From positions 186,001 to 250,000 of the forward strand of contig CAVRND010000028.1 of the NCBI GenBank assembly GCA_963722495.1: a stretch of DNA of 64,000 bases, given 5' to 3'. A model generated the notes under the pieces. The model saw only the letters and a list, made by a program, of their open reading frames with translations, had not been told where the DNA came from and did no database searches. Numbering within the stretch: the first letter of the stretch is position 1; the number at the start of each line of letters is the position of its first letter. This stretch comes from Hyphomicrobium_A sp963722495. Lineage in GTDB: Bacteria; Pseudomonadota; Alphaproteobacteria; Rhizobiales; Hyphomicrobiaceae. Below are positions 16,889-25,042 of this stretch, one piece after another. Made by a program: the position numbers and the translations under genes.

Positions 16889-17638
16889 TTACGCGGCGGT
16901 GAGCTTCTTCAGGACGTCGTCGGAGATGTCGAAGTTGGCGTAGACGTTCTGCACGTCGTCGTCGTCCTCGAGCGTGGCGATCATCTTGAAGATGCTCTGC
17001 GCATTCTCCTCGTCGACCTGCGTCGAGAGGTTCGGCTTCCAGATCGCCTTGACGCTGCGTGGCTCGCCGAGCTTCTGCTCGAGCGCGGCGGCCACCGTGC
17101 CCAGGCTCTCGAAGGCGCAGGTGACGACGTGGCCGTCGGTGTCTGAGACGACGTCATCGGCGCCGGCGTCGATGGCCGCTTCCAGCACGGCATCGGCAGA
17201 ACCTGCGGTCGCCGGGAAGGTGATTTCGCCGACGTGCGCGAACATGTGCGACACCGAGCCCGTGGCGCCGAGGTTGCCGCCGTACTTGGTGAATACGGCG
17301 CGCACGGCGCCGCCAGTGCGGTTGCGGTTATCGGTCAGCGCTTCGGCGATGATGGCAACTCCGCCCGGGGCGTAGCCCTCGTAGCGGATCGCCTCGTAAG
17401 TGTCGGCGTCGCCGCCGGCCGCCTTCTTGATGGCGCGCTCGATGTTGTCCTTCGGCATGTTCTCGGCGCGGGCGGCCTGGATGGCGAGGCGCAGGCGCGG
17501 ATTCATGTCGGGGTCGGGGCTGCCCATTTTGGCCGCCACCGTGATCTCGCGTCCGAGCTTGGCGAACGCCTTGGCACGGGCCGCGTCGGCGCGGCCCTTC
17601 TTGTGCATGATGTTCTTGAATGCTGAATGGCCGGCCAT
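16889..17638 (-). CDS. yebC: YebC/PmpR family regulator
   Basis: YebC proteins act in translation and transcription control. The 249-residue product is full length and shows MAGHSAFKNIMHKKGRADAA, the conserved N-terminal segment, ENMPKDNIERAIKKAAG, the YEGYAPGGVAIIAEALTDN block, and a C-terminal domain ending DDVQNVYANFD. It lies just upstream of the ruv genes in many alphaproteobacteria; here the hydrolase separates them. Confidence 0.96.
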   Translation of the reverse strand: MAGHSAFKNIMHKKGRADAARAKAFAKLGREITVAAKMGSPDPDMNPRLRLAIQAARAENMPKDNIERAIKKAAGGDADTYEAIRYEGYAPGGVAIIAEALTDNRNRTGGAVRAVFTKYGGNLGATGSVSHMFAHVGEITFPATAGSADAVLEAAIDAGADDVVSDTDGHVVTCAFESLGTVAAALEQKLGEPRSVKAIWKPNLSTQVDEENAQSIFKMIATLEDDDDVQNVYANFDISDDVLKKLTAA

Positions 17639-17710
17639 CTTGCTCTCGCAGCTGTAAACCTGCCGACTAATTGCGCGAGGCGCCCCCTTCCGGTCAAGCC
17701 CGCGGGGCCG

Positions 17711-18535
17711 CTACTCCGCCCAGAACGACGGGGCAGCGGGCTCGAGGTGAGGACCGATGCGCAAGGGCGCGCAGGCCTTGGCAAGGCCGGTCTTGTCGTC
17801 GATATCGATGGCGAGTCCCGACAGGGTCGCAGGACCGCCCGCCGGCTCGAAGCGCTGGCGCGGTATCTTGGTGATGAAGCGGTTGATCGGCTCCTCGATG
17901 TCCATGCCGAGCACCGAATTGTAATCCCCGCACATGCCAGCATCCGACATAAACGCCGTGCCGTTCGGCAGCACGCGCTGGTCCGCGGTCGGCACGTGCG
18001 TGTGGGTGCCGATGACCGCAGTCGCGCGGCCGTCGACGAAGTAACCCATCGCCTGCTTCTCGCTCGTCGCCTCGGCGTGCATGTCGATGACGATGGCATC
18101 CGCGCCCTGCTTCAGGCGACAGGCGGTGATTTCAGCATCGACGGCGCGGAACGGGTCGTCCAGCTCGGCCATGAAGATGCGGCCCATGGCGTTGATCACC
18201 AGCACCTCGAGCCCGGCCGGCGTCTTGATGAGCGAGGCGCCGCGGCCCGGCGTGCCCTTGGGATAGTTGATCGGTCGGACGAGCTGCGGATAACGCTCGA
18301 TGAAGACGAGCGCATCCTTCTGGTCGAAGGCGTGGTTGCCGAGCGTCACGGCGTCGGCGCCGGCCTCGATCAGCTCGTCGAGAATTGCCTCGGTGATGCC
18401 GAAGCCGCCGGCGGAGTTCTCGCCGTTGATGATCACGAAGTCGAGCGCGTAGCGGCGGCGCAGGCCGGGCAACGCGTCGACTACCGCCTTGCGGCCGGTG
18501 CGGCCGACGATGTCGCCGAGAAAGAGGAGACGCAT
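17711..18535 (-). CDS. YmdB family metallophosphoesterase
   Basis: The 274-residue sequence (MRLLFLGDIVGRTGRKAV) has the motifs of the YmdB/TIGR00282 family, some members of which are 2',3'-cyclic nucleotide phosphodiesterases: LGDIVG, VIINGENSAGGFG, TLGNHAFDQ, DMHAEATSEK and the C-terminal IGTHTHVPTAD. Length is typical. Immediately upstream (from 18544) lies a 167-bp double-hairpin repeat, which may separate it from the formyl-THF ligase gene. Confidence 0.93.
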   Translation of the reverse strand: MRLLFLGDIVGRTGRKAVVDALPGLRRRYALDFVIINGENSAGGFGITEAILDELIEAGADAVTLGNHAFDQKDALVFIERYPQLVRPINYPKGTPGRGASLIKTPAGLEVLVINAMGRIFMAELDDPFRAVDAEITACRLKQGADAIVIDMHAEATSEKQAMGYFVDGRATAVIGTHTHVPTADQRVLPNGTAFMSDAGMCGDYNSVLGMDIEEPINRFITKIPRQRFEPAGGPATLSGLAIDIDDKTGLAKACAPLRIGPHLEPAAPSFWAE

Positions 18536-18543
18536 TCAGGTTC

Positions 18544-18710
18544 CTAGTGTCCCGATTCCGAAGTTCGCCAGAGTTCGATGCTAGTGTCCCGAGCGAACTT
18601 CGGAATCAAAAGGGACACTAGAAACATAGCTTTGCTAGTGTGATTCAGATCGAGAAATTCGCTTGCTACCTCGCCGCTCACGTCGGCGAATTTCTCGATC
18701 ATCACACTAG
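18544..18710. repeat. 167-bp double-hairpin repeat element, copy 1
   Basis: The element has two adjacent inverted-repeat units, each bounded by CTAG. Unit A (18544-18621) has arms based on GTGTCCC and ATTCCGAAGTTCGC. Unit B (18635-18710) has arms based on GTGTGAT and ATCGAGAAATTCGC. A 13-base spacer separates them. A second copy at 56467-56633 has the same total length in the opposite orientation, with conserved arms and different loops. Short, non-coding, with mirrored ends, it resembles a palindromic MITE or REP-like element; no transposase is present. Confidence 0.85.
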
Positions 18711-19281
18711 ACAGCGCAGCGGGCCTGACGGCGTCAGCACCCAATCGAGCGGCTGGTCATAGCCCTGATGGGGCACCGCGTCGACCTTCAGCTCGTCGTA
18801 TGCGACTCCGACGGCTACCACAGGCTTAATGGCGCGCAGCCGTGCCAGCGTGCGGTCGTAGAAGCCGCCGCCGTAGCCGAGACGATAGCCCGCGGGATCG
18901 AAGGCGAGCAGCGGGACGAGGAGAACGTCGGGTTCCAGCACCGGCTTGTCGGGCAACGGCTCGGCGATGCCCCATTGCACCTTGCCCATCGCATCGCCCG
19001 GGCTCCAGGCGCGGAACAGCAGCGGCAGCCCCTTGCCCTGCATGACCGGCAGGCCGAGGCGAAAGCCGGCGGCGTGCAGCCGGGCGAGCAGCGCTGCCGG
19101 GTCGATCTCGTCGCGGATGGCGGAGAAGCCGGAGACGACGGCTCCGGGTGTCGATCTTCAGGAATGACAGGCCGTGATCGGCCAGACGCGCACCCGCTGA
19201 CGACCCGTGGGCGACGAAGGCCGCAGCACGACGAGCGAGCGCCCGGGTTCTTTCTGCCCGTTTGTCCTCGCCCGTGTGCAT
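18702..19281 (-). pseudogene. 5-formyltetrahydrofolate cyclo-ligase with frameshift
   Basis: This enzyme converts 5-formyl-THF to 5,10-methenyl-THF with ATP. The second half reads AVVSGFSAIRDEIDPAALLA, PVMQGKGLPLLFRAW, LLVPLLAFDPAGYRLGYGGG and FYDRTLARLRA, all family hallmarks. The N-terminal part (from MHTGEDKRAERTRALARR at 19281 to LSFLKID) lies in another frame; a one-base removal near 19148-19152 joins them as KIDPGAVV. Its last codons and TGA stop lie inside the 167-bp repeat. The location beside 6S RNA and zapA matches the classic ssrS-ygfA neighbourhood. Confidence 0.82.
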
Positions 19282-19309
19282 GCGATGAAAGTGCCGCGGT
19301 GGCCGTCGA

Positions 19310-19465
19310 AGCGGATGATCCCGCGTTGGTCCCTACGAGAGTAGGTGGGCGCCGTGTGTCCGAAACCACGGTTTCGGTCAGGGACAGCTCCCTTGCGAGT
19401 TTTATAGGCCCCGGGGAACATATGTGCTTCTAACAAACCCCGCAGCAGGACCAATGTAGAGGACC
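19310..19465 (-). ncRNA. ssrS: 6S RNA
   Basis: 6S RNA binds the housekeeping RNA polymerase holoenzyme. Between zapA and the formyl-THF ligase gene, the minus strand carries the features of alphaproteobacterial 6S RNA: GGTCCTGC near the 5' side, GTTCCCCGGGGCC, AGGGAGCTGTCCCTGACC, GGTTTCGGACACACGGCGCC, then CACCTACTCTCGTAGGGACC, whose GGACC pairs with the 5' GGTCC. The zapA-ssrS-ligase order is a known alphaproteobacterial arrangement. Exact ends are estimated from the pairing. Confidence 0.85.
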
Positions 19466-19536
19466 GCTTCCTAATTTTCCAGCGTCTCTGCGTACTCATT
19501 CTAAGCTTGACGAAGGGTGCCCAATTGCGGCCGCGC

Positions 19537-19700
19537 AACCCCTCACCCGGCGCGCATGCTGACGCATCGCGCACCGACCTCTCCCTCTGGGAGAGGTTAA
19601 GCTGTCCGCAGCGAATGTGGAGAACTTGACCTCTCCCGGTGGGAGAGGTCGACCGCGCATGAGGAGCGCAGCGCCGAGATGCACGGTCGGGTGAGGGGTT
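19537..19700. repeat. Nested palindromic CTCACCC/CTCTCCC repeat, copy 1
   Basis: Outer arms AACCCCTCACCC and GGGTGAGGGGTT enclose inner palindromes of the form ACCTCTCCC-N-GGGAGAGGT. The same architecture recurs at 29567-29723 and 50561-50725. Such intergenic palindromes are common in Rhizobiales genomes and can act as terminators or mRNA stabilisers. This copy lies between 6S RNA and zapA, just downstream of zapA. Confidence 0.8.
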
Positions 19701-19730
19701 ACAGAGCCCTCGGCCGTGGTGGCGCTCGGG

Positions 19731-19985
19731 CTAGGCGCGGCGTTTGGCGTCGGAGGTCGCAGCCTCGGCCGGATGGTCGCCGCTGGTGGCGTCCCACAGC
19801 TCATCGGCGATGGTCAGCGCGGCCATGAGAAGCAGGCGCTCCTCGCCGACGTTGCCGTGCTCGCTCGACAGCGCTTCCATGCGGCTTTTGACGTAGTCTG
19901 CCAGTTCCTGGAGGCGCGGCTCCTCGCCGTCCCCGCAATCGAAGCGGTAGCTGCGTCCATTGACAGTGATCGCGACCTGACCCAT
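19731..19985 (-). CDS. zapA: Cell division protein ZapA
   Basis: ZapA stabilises FtsZ filaments. The 84-residue product has the conserved start MGQVAITVNGRSYRFDCGDG, EPRLQELADYVKSRMEAL, and the C-terminal coiled-coil helix EERLLLMAALTIADELWD. The ATG at 19985 follows AGGTGAGG; a GTG three codons upstream is an alternative. It follows the coiled-coil gene by about 30 bases and precedes 6S RNA. Confidence 0.92.
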   Translation of the reverse strand: MGQVAITVNGRSYRFDCGDGEEPRLQELADYVKSRMEALSSEHGNVGEERLLLMAALTIADELWDATSGDHPAEAATSDAKRRA

Positions 19986-20014
19986 CGCCCTCACCTGCGC
20001 GGTGCCCGAGTTGC

Positions 20015-20293
20015 TCAGGCGTCGCTTTCGAGCACGTTATGCAGCGAGTTTATCGCCCAATCAATGCGGATAACGGCTGCGTCGCGCGCCTGCTCGAGCT
20101 TGGCGATCGTCGCCTGGGCCTCGGCCAGCTGAGCCTTCAGTTGGTCTCGCTCCTGCTCGGCCGACTCGAGCCGGGCCACCTGCCCGTTCAGCTTGGTGTC
20201 GTTGCGTTTCGTCTCGGCCGGCGTTGCACGCCCTGCCCGTTGGCGCGGCGGTGGTGCCTGCCGTTTGCTTTTCTGCGATGCCCGCTGAGCCAT
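20015..20293 (-). CDS. Small coiled-coil protein encoded with ZapA (DUF4164-like)
   Basis: The 92-residue product has a basic Pro/Arg-rich N-terminus (AQRASQKSKRQAPPPRQRAG) and a long heptad-type coiled coil (LNGQVARLESAEQERDQLKA onward). Such short coiled-coil proteins regularly precede zapA in alphaproteobacteria and are annotated DUF4164; a ZapB-like divisome role is inference. The ATG at 20293 was chosen because of a purine-rich GGAGGGCAGGA upstream; an in-frame upstream start is possible. Confidence 0.75.
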   Translation of the reverse strand: MAQRASQKSKRQAPPPRQRAGRATPAETKRNDTKLNGQVARLESAEQERDQLKAQLAEAQATIAKLEQARDAAVIRIDWAINSLHNVLESDA

Positions 20294-20584
20294 AATGGTC
20301 CTGCCCTCCGAGATTCGCCCAGTTGCCCCCTGGCGATCCACGGCTGCCTACCGTGCCATGACCTTATGTGTCGCTCTTCGAAGGCGTCAACAAGGCAGCG
20401 TGCGAACGCTTGCGCCCCCAACAGAAATTTCGCGTCACACAAATTTTGCGGCACTTCCGGCCGTCGTTCAGCACTCCGTGGGATGCCGCATTGACAGCAC
20501 TGGCCTGCGTCAAGTTAATGGCCGCGCCTTTGTGCAAGAACCGGGCGAATACGTAGATAAGAACACGCCAAGGAGGCGACGACG

Positions 20585-21595
20585 ATGACTGTGAAGGTTG
20601 CGATCTCGGGATTCGGCCGCATCGGCAGGAACGTGCTGCGCGCCGCTGCCGAGGCAAAGCGCACCGACTTGCAGTTCGTCGCTATCAACGACCTCGTACC
20701 GACAAAGGACAACGCGCACCTGTTCAAATACGACAGCGTGCACGGAACTTTCCCCGGTGAGGTAAAGGTCTCCGGCGATTCCATCGACGTCGGCCTCGGC
20801 GCGCCGATCAAAGTGCTGGCCGAAAAAGATCCTTCGAAGTTGCCGTGGAAGGATCTCGGCGTCGACATCGTCATGGAATGCACGGGCATCTTCACCGACA
20901 AGGAGAAGGCGCAGGTGCACCTTGCCGCGGGCGCCAAGCGCGTGCTCGTCTCAGCGCCGTCGAAGGGCGCCGACATCACCGTCGTCTACGGCGTCAACCA
21001 CGAGAAGCTGACGGCCGACCATATGGTCGTCTCCAACGCCTCGTGCACGACCAACTGCCTCGCCCCCGTCGCCAAGGTACTGAACGATCTCGTCGGCATT
21101 CAGTCGGGCTACATGACGACGATCCACTCCTACACCAACGACCAGCGCATCCTCGATCAGGCACACAAGGACATGCGCCGCGCGCGCGCCGCCGCGCTGT
21201 CGATGATCCCCACCTCGACCGGAGCTGCCGTTGCCGTCGGCCTGGTGCTGCCGGAGCTGAAAGGCAAGCTCGACGGCACATCCATCCGTGTACCGACGCC
21301 GAACGTCTCGGTCATCGATTTGAAGTTCATTCCCGGCCGCGAGACGACGGTCGAGGAGATCAACAAGGCGATGCTGCACGCGAGCCGCCAACAGTTGAAG
21401 GGCGTGCTCGACTACGTAACGGACGAGCTCGTTTCGATCGATTTCAACCACTCGCCGTTCTCGTCGAGCTTCGACTCGACGCAAACGCAGGTGGTCGACG
21501 GAAAGCTGGTGCGCGTGCTGTCGTGGTACGACAACGAGTGGGGCTTTTCCAACCGCATGCTCGACACCGCCGTCGCCATGGGCAAATTGCTGTAA
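20585..21595 (+). CDS. gap: Type I glyceraldehyde-3-phosphate dehydrogenase
   Basis: GAPDH performs the phosphorylating NAD(P)-dependent oxidation of glyceraldehyde 3-phosphate. The 336-residue sequence has the Rossmann start VAISGFGRIGRNVLRA, the catalytic cysteine at about residue 154 in SNASCTTNCLAPVAK, the histidine in the TTIHSYTNDQ segment, and SWYDNEWGFSNRML at the C-terminus. AAGGAGGCGACG precedes the ATG. Transketolase and phosphoglycerate kinase, frequent partners, are not adjacent. The 290-base gap upstream holds no gene and must contain its promoter and that of the divergent coiled-coil/zapA unit. Confidence 0.97.
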   Translation: MTVKVAISGFGRIGRNVLRAAAEAKRTDLQFVAINDLVPTKDNAHLFKYDSVHGTFPGEVKVSGDSIDVGLGAPIKVLAEKDPSKLPWKDLGVDIVMECTGIFTDKEKAQVHLAAGAKRVLVSAPSKGADITVVYGVNHEKLTADHMVVSNASCTTNCLAPVAKVLNDLVGIQSGYMTTIHSYTNDQRILDQAHKDMRRARAAALSMIPTSTGAAVAVGLVLPELKGKLDGTSIRVPTPNVSVIDLKFIPGRETTVEEINKAMLHASRQQLKGVLDYVTDELVSIDFNHSPFSSSFDSTQTQVVDGKLVRVLSWYDNEWGFSNRMLDTAVAMGKLL

Positions 21596-21611
21596 TCAGG
21601 GCGCCCGCCCC

Positions 21612-22847
21612 CTAGCGGCGGAAGATGGCGACGGCCTCGATGTGCGGGGAATAGAGGAACTGATCGATGGGCGTCACGCGCTCGAGCGTGAAGCCGCCGT
21701 CGATCAGGATACGCGCATCGCGCGCCAGCGTCGCCGGCGCGCAGGAGACCGCAGCGATTACCTTCACACCGGACGCGGCAAGCGCCGTTGCCTGAGTCGC
21801 GGCGCCGGCCCGCGGGGGATCGAACACCGCCGCATCGAACCCCTGCAGCTCCTTCACCGATAGAGGCTCGCGAAAAAGATCGCGCAGTTTCGTCTCGATC
21901 GGTTTGAGACCGGGTGTGCGGTTGGCCGCATTTGCCAGCGCCGCTATAGCGGACTTGTCGCCGTCGACGGCGAGCACAGGGGCACGCTGCGCCAAGGGAA
22001 ACGTGAACGTCCCCATGCCGCAGAACAGATCGACGACGCGCTTGGCTTCGCCCACCGCCTGGGTGACAAGGCGCACCATCTCCGCCTCCGCCGCCGGTGC
22101 CGCCTGCAGGAACGAGCGCGCCGGAAGCACGACATTGGCGGCACCGAAACGCACGGCCGGCACCGTCGCCTGATAGAGTGTGTCGCCGGCCAGCGTCAGG
22201 CGTGCGAGCTTTAGAGCAGCAGCCTGTTGCGCGAGAAACTCGCGTACCTCCAGTGACGGTTCGCCCGGCACATCCTCGATGGCGACGTCGAGCCCGTTGG
22301 CGGCTAGCGTGACCACCACGCGCCCCGGGGCCCGACGCGACATCAGCGGCTCGACCAAACGACGCAGTCCGGGCAACGCACGCACGATGGCGGATGCGGT
22401 AACCGGGCACTCCTGCACATCGACGATGTCGACGCCCTTTGCCTCGTGAAAGCCGAGCACGACGCCGCGTCCCGTGCGCCGCGCCGAGAACGATGCGCGC
22501 CGACGCGCCCCCGGCCCGACCGTCGCCACGTGCCCGACCGGCGCATCGATGCCGCGCGAGGCAAAGGCGGCCTCGACAAGCTCGCGCTTCCAGGCGAGAT
22601 AAGCGGGAGTGCGCAGGTGCTGCACCGCGCAACCCCCGCAGTGTGTAAAGTGACGGCACACGGGCGCGATGCGATCCGGGCTGGGCTCGATCACGGCGAT
22701 CAGCCGCGCGCGCTCGCCCCGAACATCGGCCTGCACGCGCTCGCCCGCCAAAGCGTACGGCACGAACACCTGACCCGACGGAAGATCCGCCACGCCGTCC
22801 CCCTGCGCGCCGAGGCGCGCGATGTCGAGCGTCTGCGTGTCACCCAT
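21612..22847 (-). CDS. RlmD/RumA-type 23S rRNA m5U methyltransferase with Fe-S motif
   Basis: These SAM enzymes methylate uridine C5 in 23S rRNA. The 411-residue product starts MGDTQTLDIARLGAQGDG. It shows the iron-sulfur cysteine pattern CRHFTHCGGC, with a further cysteine in DVQECPV, the SAM site VVDLFCGMGTFTFPLA, the FDPPRAGA motif, and the catalytic cysteine in AAVSCAPATLARDARIL. No TRAM domain is obvious beyond the short N-terminal strand region. It overlaps the end of tlyA by 8 bases, implying translational coupling. The exact target base is not known. Confidence 0.92.
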   Translation of the reverse strand: MGDTQTLDIARLGAQGDGVADLPSGQVFVPYALAGERVQADVRGERARLIAVIEPSPDRIAPVCRHFTHCGGCAVQHLRTPAYLAWKRELVEAAFASRGIDAPVGHVATVGPGARRRASFSARRTGRGVVLGFHEAKGVDIVDVQECPVTASAIVRALPGLRRLVEPLMSRRAPGRVVVTLAANGLDVAIEDVPGEPSLEVREFLAQQAAALKLARLTLAGDTLYQATVPAVRFGAANVVLPARSFLQAAPAAEAEMVRLVTQAVGEAKRVVDLFCGMGTFTFPLAQRAPVLAVDGDKSAIAALANAANRTPGLKPIETKLRDLFREPLSVKELQGFDAAVFDPPRAGAATQATALAASGVKVIAAVSCAPATLARDARILIDGGFTLERVTPIDQFLYSPHIEAVAIFRR

Positions 22848-23580
22848 CGTGCAGTGCACCGATGAGGAATTCGGCGTTTCCGGACCCGCCTTTGACCGGA
22901 GATGGAATGGCACCGGCAACGCGCCAGCCCGGCTGTGCGGCAAGCCACGCCGTCACCGCCGCGAGCGCGCTGTCTCGTGCCTCCGCGTCACGCACGATGC
23001 CGCCCTTGCCGATGCGCTCGGGCCCCACCTCGAACTGCGGCTTGACCAACGCGACAAGAAACGCGCCGGGCGCGGCCAGTTCCAGCGCCGGACCCAATGC
23101 CTTGATCAGCGAGATGAAGCTGACATCTGCCGTGAGCGCGGCAACCGGCTCGGGTACCGTCTCGCGCGTCAGGCGCCGTGCATCGAGACCTTCCAGCGAG
23201 ACGACGCGCGGATCGGCTTTCAGGCTGGCGTGCAGCTGCCCGTGGCCGACGTCGGCCGCGTAGACCTTCGCCGCGCCTCGGTCGAGCAACACTTGGGTAA
23301 AGCCGCCGGTCGAAGCGCCGACGTCGAGCGCGATCCGCCCCGCCGGGTCGAACTCGAAGGCCGCCAACGCCGCGGCAAGCTTTTGACCGCCGCGCGAAAC
23401 GGCGCGGGCCGCCCCCGTATCCTCGAGCGTCAGCTGCACCGTCTCGATGAACTCGGTACCGGCCTTGATGCACACGTCGTTGCCGACGCGAACGTGGCCC
23501 GAGCGAATGAGATCGCGCGCGCGCGATCGCGTCGGCACCAGGCCGCGCTCGACGAGCAGCAGATCCAATCTCTTTCGCAT
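22840..23580 (-). CDS. tlyA: TlyA family rRNA 2'-O-methyltransferase / hemolysin-like
   Basis: TlyA proteins are rRNA ribose methyltransferases, historically called hemolysins. The 246-residue product has an N-terminal S4 RNA-binding domain (RKRLDLLLVERGLVPTRSRA), then an FtsJ-type methyltransferase domain with ALDVGASTGGFTQVLLDRGA (SAM site), ADVSFISL and ALVKPQFEVG. The start MRKRLDLL at 23580 fits the family; a longer frame is rejected. In many Rhizobiales tlyA follows dxs; here SOD, desaturase and lipoprotein genes separate them. Confidence 0.94.
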   Translation of the reverse strand: MRKRLDLLLVERGLVPTRSRARDLIRSGHVRVGNDVCIKAGTEFIETVQLTLEDTGAARAVSRGGQKLAAALAAFEFDPAGRIALDVGASTGGFTQVLLDRGAAKVYAADVGHGQLHASLKADPRVVSLEGLDARRLTRETVPEPVAALTADVSFISLIKALGPALELAAPGAFLVALVKPQFEVGPERIGKGGIVRDAEARDSALAAVTAWLAAQPGWRVAGAIPSPVKGGSGNAEFLIGALHDG

Positions 23581-23647
23581 AGGCTCGAGTTTACGATATC
23601 TTCGCGGGGAAAGCGCAATCTCTGCGCGAAACATCTTGGAGAACTAC

Positions 23648-24115
23648 ATGCGCCGCGCCCTTGCCGCCACTTTCTTCGTTCTGTCGCTCGCAGCGTGCGG
23701 GGACAATAGCACTCCTGCCCAACATGAGACGCATGCCCCCCCGACGGCCGACGCCGTAGGCCGCACGCCGTCTCCGCCCGGCGCCAAGGTCTTCATTATC
23801 GAGCCCAAGGACGGCGCGACCGTCAAGAACCCGATTACCGTGAAGTTCGGCGTCGAAGGCATGAAAGTCGTGCCGGCCGGTACCGATGAGCCGGACAGCG
23901 GCCATCATCACCTGCTGATCGACACCAAGCTGGAAGACTACAACGCGCCGATCCCGGCCGATGCCCAGCACATCCACTACGGCAAGGCACAAACCGAAGG
24001 CACGATCGAGCTCTCCCCCGGCAAGCATACGCTGCAGGACGTGTTCGCTGACAAGAACCACATCCCTCACGAGCCGCCGGTGCAGTCGGACGTGATCACC
24101 ATCACCGTCGAATAA
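23648..24115 (+). CDS. DUF4399 lipoprotein
   Basis: The ATG at 23648 follows GGAG. The product is a lipoprotein with lipobox LAAC (LSLAACGDNS), an acidic/Pro-rich linker, then a domain with KVFIIEPKDGATVKNPITVK, GHHHLLIDTKL, HIHYGKAQTE and TIELSPGKHTLQDVFADKNH. These are typical of DUF4399, a domain of unknown function with conserved histidines found in secreted proteins. It is divergent from tlyA and followed by a strong terminator, so it is monocistronic. Confidence 0.88.
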   Translation: MRRALAATFFVLSLAACGDNSTPAQHETHAPPTADAVGRTPSPPGAKVFIIEPKDGATVKNPITVKFGVEGMKVVPAGTDEPDSGHHHLLIDTKLEDYNAPIPADAQHIHYGKAQTEGTIELSPGKHTLQDVFADKNHIPHEPPVQSDVITITVE

Positions 24116-24147
24116 CCCCCCGCATCAGGCCGATTTCAGACACTTGG

Positions 24148-24181
24148 AAGGCCGCGGCTCCGTGGAGCTGCGGCCTTTTTG
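24148..24181 (+). terminator. Rho-independent terminator after the DUF4399 gene
   Basis: AAGGCCGCGGCTCC and GGAGCTGCGGCCTT form a long stem with one G-U or mismatch pair, followed by a run of Ts. It lies about 30 bases after the stop at 24115. Confidence 0.9.
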
Positions 24182-24307
24182 CGTGGAACCGAACGGCTCT
24201 CCTTCAAATTCCCGTGAGGCGCCGAACTTCATTCGCCGATCCCGTCGCTCGACCGTTGTGCTTCGGGTCCGGGCTTACGCGCGACCTTCCAGTCCCAGGA
24301 GAGCTGC

Positions 24308-25042
24308 ATGCTGACCATCGAACGTCGAGTTTTCCTACAGGGCGCCGCCGCGGCGGCCTTTTCGACGATGGTGCACCCGCGCGCGGCGTGGGCCGCCGAG
24401 GAAGGCCCGTTCACGCTGCCGCCGCTGCCCTATGATTTCAACGCGCTGGAGCCGACGATCGACGCGCAGACCATGGAGCTGCACCACGACAAGCATCACG
24501 CCGCGTACGTGAAAAACCTCAACGCGGCCGTGAAGGAGCATTCGCAGGTCGCTGCGATGCCGCTCGAGGAAATTCTCGCCAAGCTGCCGGAGCTGCCTGA
24601 GGACATCCGCACCACGGTGCGCAACAACGCTGGCGGGCACGCCAACCATTCGATGTTCTGGCAGGTGATGGGCGCCGGCGGCGGCGCGCCCGGCAGCGGC
24701 CCGGACGGCGAGCTGAAGGCAGCAATCGATTCCGATCTCGGCGGCCTCGACAAGCTGAAGGAGGAGTTCAACACCAAGGGCGGCAAGGTCTTCGGCTCCG
24801 GCTGGGTGTTCATCGCCGTGACGCCGGACGGAAAGTTGTCCCTCGTAACAAAGCCCAACCAGGACACGCCGCTGATGGACGGCGGGCGGGTGCTGTTCGG
24901 CAACGACGTGTGGGAGCACGCCTATTACCTGAAGTACCAGAACCGCCGGCCGGAATACCTCAAGGCCTGGTGGGACGTCGTCGACTGGAAGGCCGTCGGC
25001 GATCGCTACGCCGCCGCCAAAGCCGGCACGTTGAAGGTCTGA
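24308..25042 (+). CDS. Fe/Mn superoxide dismutase with twin-arginine signal
   Basis: Superoxide dismutase converts superoxide to peroxide and oxygen. The 244-residue product has the metal ligands in HHDKHHAAYVKNLN, GGHANHSMFW and DVWEHAYYLKYQNRRPEYL, the standard Fe/Mn pattern. The N-terminus MLTIERRVFLQGAAAAAF is a twin-arginine signal (ERRVFL), with cleavage likely near AWA-AEEG. This predicts a folded enzyme exported to the periplasm. GGAG lies upstream of the start. Iron versus manganese cannot be decided by eye. It is preceded by the DUF4399 terminator, so it has its own promoter in 24190-24300. Confidence 0.93.
   Translation: MLTIERRVFLQGAAAAAFSTMVHPRAAWAAEEGPFTLPPLPYDFNALEPTIDAQTMELHHDKHHAAYVKNLNAAVKEHSQVAAMPLEEILAKLPELPEDIRTTVRNNAGGHANHSMFWQVMGAGGGAPGSGPDGELKAAIDSDLGGLDKLKEEFNTKGGKVFGSGWVFIAVTPDGKLSLVTKPNQDTPLMDGGRVLFGNDVWEHAYYLKYQNRRPEYLKAWWDVVDWKAVGDRYAAAKAGTLKV

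Noticed and set aside
18544..18744. A 66-codon frame through the repeat element
   Set aside because: It crosses both hairpins and is not conserved in copy 2; structure, not coding, explains the sequence.
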